From Flagellimonas sediminis (GTDB lineage Bacteria; Bacteroidota; Bacteroidia; Flavobacteriales; Flavobacteriaceae), in the NCBI RefSeq assembly GCF_010500845.1, contig NZ_JAAAMI010000005.1, forward strand, positions 62,001 to 126,000: a stretch of DNA of 64,000 nt. The letters are read 5' to 3'. A program made the position numbers and the translations under genes. Below the pieces are notes generated by a model. The model worked only from the letters and a program-made list of their open reading frames with translations, did not search any database and was not told where the DNA came from. Positions 1 through 9,200 of the stretch are shown here, piece after piece. Each line of letters begins with the position of its first letter. Within the stretch, counting starts at the first letter, position 1.

Positions 1-1509
1 AAATTGATAGATTCCGATAAGGGGTTCGTTCAAGGGATTCTGTCCGTCCTCATCAAAAGGCACCGAGAATTGGACATCACCCAAGAACGATTGGCGGCCT
101 CCAAAAAACAGATGGAACTGGCCCATTCGCAGTTATCGGGACTGATACAATACGCCATGGATGCCATTATCATGTTTGATGGTGAATTTAGGATTGTATT
201 GGCCAATGATTCCGCTAAGGCCATTTTGGAGAATGAGGATGTGGAACTTCGGAACATCCTTTATTTTTTAGATGAGGAAAGTGCCCATTTGCTTGAAAAA
301 TTAATTGGGGATCATTCAAACAGTTCCAAAGGAATGAACACCCATTTGCCCAATACCATCAAGGTGATTGGATCCAACGAAGGCATTTCAACCAATGAAG
401 GTACCATCAGTAGTTACGGTAATGATGAGGAAACATATTATACTCTGATTTTACGGAGCATCGATGATCGCATTCAGGCGGAACGTAAAATATCGACCTT
501 GACCAAACAAACGGAGTACCTGCAGGAAGAACTCAAGGAATTGAAACAGGACCATGGGATCATAGCGCAACATGCATCCATGTTAAATCTGTTGGGACTT
601 ATCGATCAAGTGGCGCCAACCCAAGCTACGGTATTGATCCATGGGGAAACCGGTACCGGTAAGGAATTGGTGGCAAGGGCCATCCATAACAACAGTAACC
701 GGGCCAACGGTCCCATGGTTCGCATTAATTGCGGGGCCATACCCGCCAACTTGATAGAGAGCGAACTGTTCGGTCACGAAAAAGGAGCATTTACAGGGGC
801 CACCAATAGCAGAAAAGGGCGATTCCTGTTAGCGGACAAGGGTACTATTTTTTTGGATGAGATTGGGGAACTTCCGTTGGAGCTACAACCCAAATTGCTC
901 CGGGTAATCCAAGAAGGGGAGTTTGATCCCGTAGGTAGTTCCACTACACAAAAAGTGGATGTTCGGATTGTGGCGGCAACCCATAGAGACCTTTTGGCAC
1001 TTTCCAAAGAAGGAAAGTTCCGTGAAGATCTTTTTTATAGGTTGAACGTATTTCCTATTGAAGTACCTCCCTTGCGAGATCGTGGTAACGACGTCTGTTT
1101 GATAGCCGATAAAATGATCGAGCATTTCTCCAAGTCCCTCAGCATTCCCATTAAAAAACTGAACAGTGCCCAAAAGAAACAATTGTTGGAATACCATTGG
1201 CCTGGAAATGTGCGCGAGCTACAAAATTTAGTGGAGCGTGCCGTAATAGTTTCCAAGGGAGGGGAAATTGATTGGTCCAGCATTCTGCCGACCTCCAAAC
1301 ATTTGGGCCAGGTTGCCTCTCCAATCCATAATGACCATGTACTTACCTCAAAAGAGATGCTACAACTGGAAAAGGACAATATTTTAAAGGCCTTGAAGCA
1401 GACCAAGTGGAAAGTTTCCGGTTCCGATGGCGCTGCGGTACTACTCGGGTTGCCATCAACCACCTTGGCATCCAAAATTAAGGCCTTTGGCCTCACCAGA
1501 CCCGTATAG
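1..1509 (+). CDS. Sigma-54-dependent transcriptional activator, PAS/AAA+/Fis type (5' partial)
   Basis: This is an enhancer-binding protein that would activate sigma-54 RNA polymerase by ATP hydrolysis. The frame is open from the first base of the window, so the N-terminus is missing. Visible parts are a PAS-like segment (about residues 45-150), a coiled-coil linker (about 155-185) and a sigma-54 AAA+ domain with Walker A GETGTGKE (about 215-222), the sigma-54 contact loop GAFTGA (about 262-267) and Walker B GTIFLDEIGEL (about 281). A Fis-like helix-turn-helix fills the last 30 residues (AAVLLGLPSTTLASKIKAFG). The PAS region suggests a redox, gas or ligand signal, but the sensory half is incomplete. 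A good -24/-12 promoter lies about 115 bases downstream, before osmC, so local regulation of the OsmC/PFOR unit is a strong inference. The family call is secure. Confidence 0.95.
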   Translation, partial: KLIDSDKGFVQGILSVLIKRHRELDITQERLAASKKQMELAHSQLSGLIQYAMDAIIMFDGEFRIVLANDSAKAILENEDVELRNILYFLDEESAHLLEKLIGDHSNSSKGMNTHLPNTIKVIGSNEGISTNEGTISSYGNDEETYYTLILRSIDDRIQAERKISTLTKQTEYLQEELKELKQDHGIIAQHASMLNLLGLIDQVAPTQATVLIHGETGTGKELVARAIHNNSNRANGPMVRINCGAIPANLIESELFGHEKGAFTGATNSRKGRFLLADKGTIFLDEIGELPLELQPKLLRVIQEGEFDPVGSSTTQKVDVRIVAATHRDLLALSKEGKFREDLFYRLNVFPIEVPPLRDRGNDVCLIADKMIEHFSKSLSIPIKKLNSAQKKQLLEYHWPGNVRELQNLVERAVIVSKGGEIDWSSILPTSKHLGQVASPIHNDHVLTSKEMLQLEKDNILKALKQTKWKVSGSDGAAVLLGLPSTTLASKIKAFGLTRPV

Positions 1510-1624
1510 ATTTACGAAATATCATTTTTTAATTTACGAAAAATCATTATTTAACGAAATATAGTTATTAATTTTTAGTATTGTATTCGTGTTAAGTAAT
1601 TGATTATTAGTTTATTATGTTTTT

Positions 1625-1640
1625 TGGCACGACAAATGCA
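1625..1640 (+). promoter_or_regulatory. Probable sigma-54 (-24/-12) promoter
   Basis: The sequence TGGCACGACAAATGCA matches the sigma-54 consensus TGGCACG-N4-TTGCA at every consensus base but one (A for the first T of the -12 box), with exact GG-to-GC spacing. A transcript starting about 12 bases downstream would have a leader of about 35 bases before osmC. The gene immediately upstream encodes a sigma-54 activator. No activator-binding inverted repeat was identified with confidence. Confidence 0.75.
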
Positions 1641-1686
1641 ACTACTATCGCAAATGTTAATCAATAAATCTTAAAAACCTAAAAAC

Positions 1687-2238
1687 ATGATTACAACAGC
1701 AAACATTAAAAACGGAGTAAACGTAGATCAATTGGTAGAAACTATCAATGCAGTACAAGGAAATCCTGAATTGGCAAACTTTGAGTTCAGGGCCAAAAAC
1801 AATTGGATCGAAGGTGGTCATTGTGTGACCAGTATCCAAGATTATTACGGTGTAGGTCAAGAACATCCAGTTCGTAAAGATTCCTTCACCATGGAGGCCG
1901 ACCACGTAGAAGTGCTATTGGGTAAAGACCAGGCTCCAAACCCTGCCGAGATCGTATTGCACGCTTTGGGTTCCTGTTTGACAGGAGCCATGGCTTACCA
2001 TGCTGCTGCCAACGGAATTGAGATCGAAGGAATGGAAAGCACCTTGAAAGGAGATGTTGACCTTCACGGTTTCTTGGGACTTGATCCTGAAGTAAGAAAA
2101 GGATACAACGGTATCACTGTAAAATTCAAAGTGAAATCCGACGCTTCCGAAGAGCAATTGAGAGCTTTGTCACAATTCTCTCCAGTGTTCGACATGATCA
2201 CCAATCCAACTCCTGTAACCATCGAGTTCGAAAAGTAA
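1687..2238 (+). CDS. OsmC/Ohr-family protein
   Basis: A 183-residue cytosolic protein of the OsmC/Ohr superfamily, many members of which are thiol peroxidases acting on organic hydroperoxides or hypochlorite. The hallmark is the central helix HALGSCLTGAMAYHAA (about residues 96-111), whose Cys would be one of the two redox cysteines. The second classical Cys is not visible in its usual place, so peroxidase activity is uncertain. An N-terminal extension of about 50 residues precedes the core. The start ATG follows an A-rich Bacteroidota-type leader (AAAAACCTAAAAAC). It lies behind the sigma-54-type promoter and is followed by a hairpin and then nifJ. This suggests a role tied to PFOR metabolism or its oxidative sensitivity, which is an inference. 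Confidence 0.88.
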   Translation: MITTANIKNGVNVDQLVETINAVQGNPELANFEFRAKNNWIEGGHCVTSIQDYYGVGQEHPVRKDSFTMEADHVEVLLGKDQAPNPAEIVLHALGSCLTGAMAYHAAANGIEIEGMESTLKGDVDLHGFLGLDPEVRKGYNGITVKFKVKSDASEEQLRALSQFSPVFDMITNPTPVTIEFEK

Positions 2239-2249
2239 TTCTTAGCTGA

Positions 2250-2281
2250 AATAAGCCGCCCTTATTCTCGGGCGGCTTATT
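2250..2281 (+). terminator. Strong hairpin between osmC and nifJ
   Basis: A perfect 12-bp stem (AATAAGCCGCCC / GGGCGGCTTATT) with an 8-base loop begins 12 bases after the osmC stop. It is followed by CAATTTAATT rather than a clean T-run. Only 38 bases separate it from nifJ, so it may be a partial terminator or an mRNA-end stabiliser rather than a full stop. Confidence 0.75.
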
Positions 2282-2319
2282 CAATTTAATTACCATCAAA
2301 CCATTCATCAGTTCATAAA

Positions 2320-5300
2320 ATGAAAAATAAGGAGCACATCATCGTAAATGCCAATCAAGCGGTAGCCCATATGGCGTATCGTACCAATGAGGTATTTCCG
2401 ATCTATCCCATTACCCCTTCTTCCGATATGTCGGAACTGGTAGAGGAATGGAGTGCCCTTCAGCATAAAAATATTTTTGGTAACGTTCCTTCCGCTTTCG
2501 AAATGCAAAGTGAAGCTGGTGTTGCTGGGGCCATGCACGGTGCCCTGCAGACCGGATCGTTGACCAGCACCTTTACTTCATCACAAGGTCTATTGTTGAT
2601 GATGCCCAACATGTTCAAGATTGCTGCCGAACTTACCCCTAATGTGATCCACGTGGCCACCAGGTCGGTTGCAACACATGCACTTTCCATTTTTGGTGAC
2701 CATAGCGATATAATGGCCGTTCGGGGAACCGGGTATGCCTTTTTGGGGTCGGCATCCGTACAGGAGGCGATGGATTTTGCGTTGATTGCCCAGGCCGCCA
2801 GTTTGGAGTCAAGGATTCCTTTTGTGCATTTTTTTGACGGATTCCGTACCTCCCATCAAATATCTAAAATAGCATTGGTGGATGATGTTGTGATCCAAGG
2901 CATGATCGATCCCAAATTTGTGGACGCTCATCGCGAAAGGGGCTTGGACCCCAATCGACCTGTTTTAAGAGGTACCTCACAAGGTCCTGATGTATTTTTT
3001 CAGGGCAGGGAGGCAGTAAACACCTATTATCAGACTTGTCCTGGAATTGTTCAAAATTGTATGGATAGGTTTGCCCAACTTACCGGAAGGCAATATCAAG
3101 TATTCGAGTATGTGGGTGACCCCAATGCCGAACAGGTTTTGGTATCGATGACATCCTCAACGGAAACAATCGAAGAAACCATAAACTATTTGAATTCCCA
3201 AGGGGAAAAAATCGGGTTGTTGAAAGTTCGATTGTTCCGTCCATTTGGCGGGGAATTGCTATTGGAAAATTTGCCAAAGACCTGCAAGGCCATCACGGTT
3301 TTGGACCGTACCAAGGAACCAGGTTCCATGGGTGAGCCGCTTTACTTGGATGTGTCCAACGCAGTAGTGCAGTCGGATAGATTTCAGCAAATTCCAAAAG
3401 TATTGGGCGGTAGATATGGCTTGGGATCTAAGGAATTCACGCCTGCCATGGTTCAGGCGGTGGTCGTAAATATGAAACAAGTAAAACCTAAAAATAACTT
3501 TACCGTTGGAATAACTGACGATGTTACCCAAAGTGGCTTAACGGTGGAATCTTTTGATTTGCCTTTAGTGCACGAGCAAGTGCTTTTTTATGAAACCAAG
3601 ACGGCAACAACGATGGTTCAATTTGCGCAGTTTAGTAAGTTCATTTCCCAGCATTTGGATGTGCGGGTGCAAGGTTATATGGAAATCGATTATAAAAAAT
3701 CCGATTCCCGTCATGTTTCCCATTTAAGGTATTCCATGGAGAACATCAAGGCACCCTATTTGATAGCCAATGCGGATGTTGTCCTCTGTGAAGATGCCAA
3801 ATTTGTCACCAATGACAATGTTTTGGATCGTATCAAACCAGGCGGAAAATTGATTGTGTTGTCCAAATTGGAACCGGAGAAGTTTTGGTTCTGTTTAGAA
3901 GGGCCGATTAAGTCATTAATACAACAAAAGAATATAAAACTTTATGTCATGGATTCGAAACAATTTTCAAACCATAAGGAGGTATCGCCATTACACGCGG
4001 CGTATTTGAGTCTGTTACAACAGGAAATAACACCTGATGCATTGGGGATGATAGATGTATCTAAAACCATTGAGGACGCTGATATGCCAGAAAGGACACC
4101 TTTGACCTTATTGGAAGGGCAATTGACTGGAAAAGGCAATGACCTACCTGTGAGTTTGTTTCCTGTTGATGGCACCTATGAAACAGGGACTTCTGAGTAC
4201 AATAGGAGAACTTTGGCTGAAGCTTTACCGGTTTGGGACACTGATCTATGTACCCAGTGCGGGGCTTGCAGTATGGCTTGTCCTTCCGCAGCATTGCGGA
4301 TCAAGGCCTTTGAACCTGATGGGATGGTTATACCGGATTCTTTTGATTTTGTACCCTTTCAAGAGGAAGGTTTTGATTTGATGAGCTATACCATACAGGT
4401 GAACCCCGACAAGTGTACAGGGTGCCAAAACTGTGCGGATGCCTGCCCTGCTAAGGCATTGGTCATGGAAAAAAGTGTGGGAAAAACCGATGAGGCCAAA
4501 ACCAACTGGACGTTTATGGAAACCCTTCCCGAAATGGATCGTAACCGATTGGATGTTTTCAAAATAAGTCAACAACAACTACAGGAACCGCTGTTCAAAT
4601 ATCCTATGGGTGAGGATGGATGTGGGGAGGCGCCTTATTTGAAATTGATATCGCAATTGTTCGGAGATCGGATGATCGTGGCCAATGCAACAGGAGCGAG
4701 TTCTATATTTGGGGGTGCCTTACCTACAACCCCTTGGTCCAAAAACCATGAGGGAAAAGGTCCGGCCTGGTCCAATTCGCTTTTTGAGGATAATGCCGAG
4801 TTTGGTTTGGGGTACCGATTGTCCATGGATCAATTGACCGAAAGGGCTAGGTCATTGTTAAAACAACTCGCATCGGAATTATCCAATGGATTGGCATCTG
4901 CCATTTTAAATGCCAATCAAATTACGGAGGTGGAAATCAATCAACAGCGGACAAGGGTAGCAAAACTCAAGGCGGAATTATTGTTGTTGATCAACCCAAT
5001 TGCAGCCCAACTTCTGAACACAGCAGATAGTTTGGTCAAGAAAAGTGTATGGATCATCGGTGGGGATGGTTGGGCTTACGATATTGGATATGGTGGTCTG
5101 GATCACGTTTTGGCTTCAGGGAAGAACGTTAATATTCTGGTGTTGGACAACGAGGTATATGCCAATACTGGCGGACAAATGTCAAAAGCTACCCCTTTTG
5201 GGGCTTCTGCAAAGTTTGCCTTCAAAGGGAAATTCAAACAAAAGAAGGATTTGGGGCTTTTGGCTATGAACTATGAAGATGTTTATGTGGCATCAGTGGC

Positions 5301-5718
5301 CATAGGAGCCGACCAACAGCAAACACTTCAAGCTATTTTGGAAGCAGAGGCCCATGATGGACCCTCCCTTATCATTGCATACTGCCATAGTGCTTCACAT
5401 GGTATTGAAACCCAATTTCCAAGCAGGTATCATAAGGCGGCGGTGGCATCGGGGCAATGGTTGTTATACCGAAATGACCCAAGAAGGACTCTTAATGGGT
5501 TGCCCAATTTGCAATTGGATTCGGGAGTTCCAAGCATTCCTTTATCGGAATACCTGTTGATGGAAGGCCGATTCAAAAATATGTTTGATAGGGCATTGGA
5601 GCCGAATTCCATATGGATGGATATGGCCCAAAAACAAGTGGAGCTTCGTTTTGCCAAATACCAGGCAATGGCGAATACAATTCCGTCCGCTTTGGAGCAA
5701 ACCTTTGGCATGAATTAG
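2320..5718 (+). CDS. nifJ: Pyruvate:ferredoxin (flavodoxin) oxidoreductase, single-chain
   Basis: Oxidative decarboxylation of pyruvate (or a related 2-oxoacid) to acetyl-CoA with reduction of ferredoxin or flavodoxin, in the cytosol. The 1132-residue chain has the fused order of NifJ-type enzymes. First come the pyrimidine-binding domain (EVFPIYPITPSSDMSE near the N-terminus) and a CoA-binding/gamma region. A ferredoxin insert carries two 4Fe-4S motifs (CTQCGACSMACP about 644-655, CTGCQNCADACP about 699-710). The C-terminal thiamine diphosphate domain has GGDGWAYDIGYGGLDH (about 914) and DNEVYANTGGQMSKATPFGA (about 943). The length is slightly under the usual 1170-1200. No separate promoter is evident in the 38 bases after the hairpin, so it is probably co-transcribed with osmC under sigma-54 control. 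Such oxygen-sensitive enzymes are less usual in aerobic flavobacteria. Confidence 0.96.
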   Translation: MKNKEHIIVNANQAVAHMAYRTNEVFPIYPITPSSDMSELVEEWSALQHKNIFGNVPSAFEMQSEAGVAGAMHGALQTGSLTSTFTSSQGLLLMMPNMFKIAAELTPNVIHVATRSVATHALSIFGDHSDIMAVRGTGYAFLGSASVQEAMDFALIAQAASLESRIPFVHFFDGFRTSHQISKIALVDDVVIQGMIDPKFVDAHRERGLDPNRPVLRGTSQGPDVFFQGREAVNTYYQTCPGIVQNCMDRFAQLTGRQYQVFEYVGDPNAEQVLVSMTSSTETIEETINYLNSQGEKIGLLKVRLFRPFGGELLLENLPKTCKAITVLDRTKEPGSMGEPLYLDVSNAVVQSDRFQQIPKVLGGRYGLGSKEFTPAMVQAVVVNMKQVKPKNNFTVGITDDVTQSGLTVESFDLPLVHEQVLFYETKTATTMVQFAQFSKFISQHLDVRVQGYMEIDYKKSDSRHVSHLRYSMENIKAPYLIANADVVLCEDAKFVTNDNVLDRIKPGGKLIVLSKLEPEKFWFCLEGPIKSLIQQKNIKLYVMDSKQFSNHKEVSPLHAAYLSLLQQEITPDALGMIDVSKTIEDADMPERTPLTLLEGQLTGKGNDLPVSLFPVDGTYETGTSEYNRRTLAEALPVWDTDLCTQCGACSMACPSAALRIKAFEPDGMVIPDSFDFVPFQEEGFDLMSYTIQVNPDKCTGCQNCADACPAKALVMEKSVGKTDEAKTNWTFMETLPEMDRNRLDVFKISQQQLQEPLFKYPMGEDGCGEAPYLKLISQLFGDRMIVANATGASSIFGGALPTTPWSKNHEGKGPAWSNSLFEDNAEFGLGYRLSMDQLTERARSLLKQLASELSNGLASAILNANQITEVEINQQRTRVAKLKAELLLLINPIAAQLLNTADSLVKKSVWIIGGDGWAYDIGYGGLDHVLASGKNVNILVLDNEVYANTGGQMSKATPFGASAKFAFKGKFKQKKDLGLLAMNYEDVYVASVAIGADQQQTLQAILEAEAHDGPSLIIAYCHSASHGIETQFPSRYHKAAVASGQWLLYRNDPRRTLNGLPNLQLDSGVPSIPLSEYLLMEGRFKNMFDRALEPNSIWMDMAQKQVELRFAKYQAMANTIPSALEQTFGMN

Positions 5719-5791
5719 TCTTTATTTTTGTGGTCGACGGCACCAAAGCCCCAAAGATTAATCGAAACCTTTTTAAAAACCACTACTAAAA

Positions 5792-5812
5792 AAGCCCGCT
5801 ATAAGCGGGCTT
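5792..5812. terminator. Bidirectional terminator between nifJ and the DUF2141 gene
   Basis: AAGCCCGCT-ATA-AGCGGGCTT is a perfect 9-bp stem with a 3-base loop between convergent genes. It is preceded by a run of A on the plus strand, which gives a U-run for the minus-strand transcript. Confidence 0.85.
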
Positions 5813-5842
5813 AACGTTGTTGATTGATGAGGTATTGTTTGA

Positions 5843-6262
5843 CTAAAATCGGATGGTAAGTTCCAAATCATCACCACCCACTTCAAATTTGGAAGCTGAA
5901 AAACTTGGAGGGCCAAACGACATATCGTTCCCGGACATGCCGTAACTTTCCTTTGGCATTCCATTGGATTGGTAGTCCATACGGTTATTTTCATTGGCAT
6001 CATGCAAGGCCATTATGGCATAAGTTCCAGGGGCAACACCGGTAAAAGTAAATACTACTTTCCCATTCTCAATTTTGCTTTCTTGGTTTTGCACACCAGG
6101 TCCTTTCATGAAAGTGTCCATGGTGTGAAGGCTTGCCAATACCTTTCCTTCGTTGTTGGAAATGTTGTCAATGGTAACGGTGATCTTGGTGCCGGTCCTT
6201 TCCTGTGCCATGGCAACAATGCTGACGAACAAAAAACTCAATGCTAGTGTAACAGTTTTCAT
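5843..6262 (-). CDS. Secreted DUF2141 protein
   Basis: A 139-residue exported protein with a clear signal peptide (LSFLFVSIVAMAQ, cleavage near residue 19) and a single beta-rich DUF2141 domain. Typical family signatures are GKVLASLHTMDTF, VAPGTYAIMALHDANENNRMD and a C-terminal region ending VGGDDLELTIRF. The biochemical function of DUF2141 is unknown. The HDANENNRMD segment, which recurs in the family, could bind a metal, but that is speculation. It is transcribed alone, divergent from the TonB-dependent receptor across about 210 bases. Confidence 0.9.
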   Translation of the reverse strand: MKTVTLALSFLFVSIVAMAQERTGTKITVTIDNISNNEGKVLASLHTMDTFMKGPGVQNQESKIENGKVVFTFTGVAPGTYAIMALHDANENNRMDYQSNGMPKESYGMSGNDMSFGPPSFSASKFEVGGDDLELTIRF

Positions 6263-6473
6263 AGGGTTTGTTTTTGATGTTTTGTTGCCACAAATCTCGC
6301 ATGCAACTCTTTCTTTAAAAATTACAATCTACCGAATTGTCAATTTTCGGGTATGAACTGTAATGGGAAAATTGCCGTTCCAATTCATCATTAAAAATCA
6401 ACAGTTGGGTATATCCTATTGGTTTGGCAACTGATGTCTGGTCAATTTTGCGGCAACAATCAAATGAACAGTC

Positions 6474-8636
6474 ATGAAAAACATTATTATCGTATTCGTA
6501 CTTTTTTTACCACTAGGATTCCTGTCTGGCCAGACCACGGTTTCGGGAATCGTAACTGATGCCAAGAAAACCCCGATCGAGGGTGCCAATGTATATTTGG
6601 AAGGCACTTATGATGGAGCCTCTACCGACAAAGACGGTAGATTTACTTTTGAAACGGAGGAAACAGGTGCCCAAACCTTGGTGATTTCCATGTTGTCCTA
6701 CGAGCCTCATTACGAGATCGGTGACGTTTCTTACTTCAAGGATTTGAAGATCCAACTGGCGGAGGCCATCAATTCCCTTTCTGGAGTCACCTTGACAGCC
6801 GGCACCTTTGAAGCTGGGGACAATTCCAAAGTATCCGTGTTGAAGCCATTGGATATTGTAACCACTGCGGGAGCAGCAGGCGATTTTGTGGCGGCACTTC
6901 AAACCTTGCCGGGTACTACAACGGTCAATGAGGATGGCCGTTTGTTCGTAAGGGGAGGATCGGCCAACGAGACCCAGGTGTTCATTGATGGGCTCCGGGT
7001 ATTCCAACCGTTCAGTGCCACCGCTAACAATACACCCACTCGGGGTAGGTTTTCGCCCTTTCTTTTTAAGGGAATTACCTTTAGTACAGGAGGTTATTCA
7101 GCTGAGTATGGGCAGGCACTTTCCAGCGTGTTGCTGTTGAACACTTCGGATGTTCCGGATCAGGAAAAGACCGATATTTCCATTATGTCTGTCGGTGCCG
7201 GTTTGGGACATACCGAAATTTGGGGAGACCAATCTCTAAGTTTGAACACTTCGTACATCAACCTTGCGCCTTACGAAGCATTATTGCCCTCCACAAATGG
7301 AGTAAATTGGAGGAATCCCTATGAGTCGTTTTCTGGCGAGGCTGTTTTTAGAAGTAAAGGTGAAAAGAGCATGTTCAAACTTTATACGGGATTTAACCAC
7401 TCCAATCTGGATATTGAGCAGGAAGACATCAACTATGTTGATTATGTTCACTTTCAATTGACCAATAACAACCTTTACTTTAACTCTTCCTATAAGTATT
7501 TTTTTCAAAATGATTGGAGCTTGACCAGTGGTGCCAGCATTGCTTGGGATACCAATGACATCGGTATTGAAAGCGATAAAGTAGATACAAAGGAGACGGC
7601 ATCCCATATAAAAATAAAAGCCAGGAAAAACTTCAGCAGCAGGTTTGATCTTAATTTTGGGGCAGAGGTATTCATGTCAAAATACGATCAAGGCTATACC
7701 AATTTTGAAGGAACCAATTTCAATACTGGATATGATGAAAACCTTTGGGCAGGTTTCATGGAGTCCGATATTTTCTTGAGCAACAAGTTTGCCTTGAAGT
7801 TGGGGGTTAGGGCAGAACAGAGCACCCTTCTGGATGAATTCAACCTTTCGCCAAGAATGGCTTTGGCCTACAAACCAGGGGAATTTGGGCAGTTTTCCTT
7901 GGCCTATGGTGATTTTTACCAAAGACCGAATTCCGACATCGTGAAATTTGAAAACAACCTGCAGTTTGAAAAAGCCTCCCACTACATTTTGAATTACCAA
8001 TATGTGGGTAAAGGCAAGACCTTTCGTGCAGAAGCATATTTCAAGGATTATGATCAATTCGTGAAGTATAACACGGAAATGCCTGAGTTTAGTTCCCAAT
8101 ATTCCAATTCAGGTGAAGGGTATGCAACGGGGTTGGACCTATTCTGGCGAGATAACAAGAGTATTGAGCACTTGGATTATTGGGTTTCTTATTCCTATTT
8201 GGATACGGAAAGGGACTATGCCAACTTTCCAACAAGTGCCACTCCCAATTTTGCCGCCCAACACAACCTTTCCGTGGTGACCAAATATTGGGTGGATAAA
8301 CTAAGATCACAGATAGGGTTCTCCTATTCCTATGGATCGGGAAGGCCATATAACAATCCAAATACGTCCACTTTTATGGGAGAAAAGACCCGATCTTACA
8401 ATAATCTGAGCTTTAATTGGGCCTATTTGATAGATCAGCAGAAGATTCTATACTTTTCGGTCAGCAATATGTTGGGATTCAAGAATGTGAGTAATTATCA
8501 GTATGCCGATGGGCCCAACATGGAAGGAGTCTACAACCGAAGGGCCATTACCCCTCCTGCGGACAGTTTTGTCTTTGTGGGTTTCTTTTGGACCATCAGT
8601 TCCGATAAGAAAAGCAACCAATTGGACAACCTGTAA
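6474..8636 (+). CDS. TonB-dependent outer membrane receptor with carboxypeptidase-regulatory domain
   Basis: A 720-residue outer membrane transporter. A signal peptide (to about residue 20, LGFLSGQTTVSG) is followed by a carboxypeptidase-regulatory-like beta-sandwich (about 21-105, GIVTDAKKTPIEGANVYLEG). Next is a plug domain (about 120-230, with GRLFVRGGSANETQVFIDG and FSTGGYSAEYGQALSSVLLL) and a beta-barrel ending in aromatic strands (FVFVGFFWTISSD), though the last few residues (KKSNQLDNL) are polar. The substrate cannot be told from sequence and there is no SusD partner next to it, so a polysaccharide locus is unlikely. Its stop codon abuts the stop of the convergent DoxX gene with no base between. 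Confidence 0.93.
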   Translation: MKNIIIVFVLFLPLGFLSGQTTVSGIVTDAKKTPIEGANVYLEGTYDGASTDKDGRFTFETEETGAQTLVISMLSYEPHYEIGDVSYFKDLKIQLAEAINSLSGVTLTAGTFEAGDNSKVSVLKPLDIVTTAGAAGDFVAALQTLPGTTTVNEDGRLFVRGGSANETQVFIDGLRVFQPFSATANNTPTRGRFSPFLFKGITFSTGGYSAEYGQALSSVLLLNTSDVPDQEKTDISIMSVGAGLGHTEIWGDQSLSLNTSYINLAPYEALLPSTNGVNWRNPYESFSGEAVFRSKGEKSMFKLYTGFNHSNLDIEQEDINYVDYVHFQLTNNNLYFNSSYKYFFQNDWSLTSGASIAWDTNDIGIESDKVDTKETASHIKIKARKNFSSRFDLNFGAEVFMSKYDQGYTNFEGTNFNTGYDENLWAGFMESDIFLSNKFALKLGVRAEQSTLLDEFNLSPRMALAYKPGEFGQFSLAYGDFYQRPNSDIVKFENNLQFEKASHYILNYQYVGKGKTFRAEAYFKDYDQFVKYNTEMPEFSSQYSNSGEGYATGLDLFWRDNKSIEHLDYWVSYSYLDTERDYANFPTSATPNFAAQHNLSVVTKYWVDKLRSQIGFSYSYGSGRPYNNPNTSTFMGEKTRSYNNLSFNWAYLIDQQKILYFSVSNMLGFKNVSNYQYADGPNMEGVYNRRAITPPADSFVFVGFFWTISSDKKSNQLDNL

Positions 8637-9059
8637 TCATTTCTGCATTTTTAGATAATAATCTACAGAATGCTTTCCAGAACCATAAACCACAAAAAAG
8701 ATGCAGGCTATGAACATCAGTATGGCCAAGATGAGATTGGTCGTGTGCATGGTTCCCAAAAAATTGGCCAAAATGGCCCCTGCAAGTATTGGAAGTTGGG
8801 CAATGGATGCCCAACGGGTGAGAAGTCCAACAACGATCAAAATACCGCCCACAAAATGCGCAGGGGCAATATAATGAAGAATGATCATGCCGCCAGGAAG
8901 GTCTTGAAACGGCCGTGCCATTTCGGCCATCTCTTCATAATTGGTTATGAATTCGATGCCTTTGATAAAAAGAAATACACCGAGAAATATTCGTATTAAA
9001 TCCAGTGGATAATAAGTGTGTGCATTGGCCCACTTATTCAGGTTTTTTACTGTTCCCAT
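8637..9059 (-). CDS. DoxX-family membrane protein
   Basis: A 140-residue inner membrane protein with four predicted helices (about 17-33, 60-80, 86-104 and 108-128). It has the DoxX arrangement: LDLIRIFLGVFLFIKGIEF near the start, HYIAPAHFVGGILIVVGLLT in the second helix, and a short polar tail. Family members are linked to quinone-dependent respiration or to redox partners in other bacteria, but most are uncharacterised. It appears monocistronic and converges on the TonB-dependent receptor gene. Confidence 0.85.
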   Translation of the reverse strand: MGTVKNLNKWANAHTYYPLDLIRIFLGVFLFIKGIEFITNYEEMAEMARPFQDLPGGMIILHYIAPAHFVGGILIVVGLLTRWASIAQLPILAGAILANFLGTMHTTNLILAILMFIACIFFVVYGSGKHSVDYYLKMQK

Positions 9060-9200
9060 GGGTGTTTAGTTTTAGTCGTGAGCTTTTAAGTTACTCATTT
9101 TAAACCAGGTAAGAAAATTTAAGATCCAAAATTTTCTTATTTACATAGGGATTAGGTAATAAAATATAGGTTAATATGAGGGGCCATCAATCGTTAAAGC

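Noticed and set aside
2282..2319. A second sigma-54 promoter directly before nifJ
   Set aside because: No GG/GC pair with the right spacing is present in the gap.
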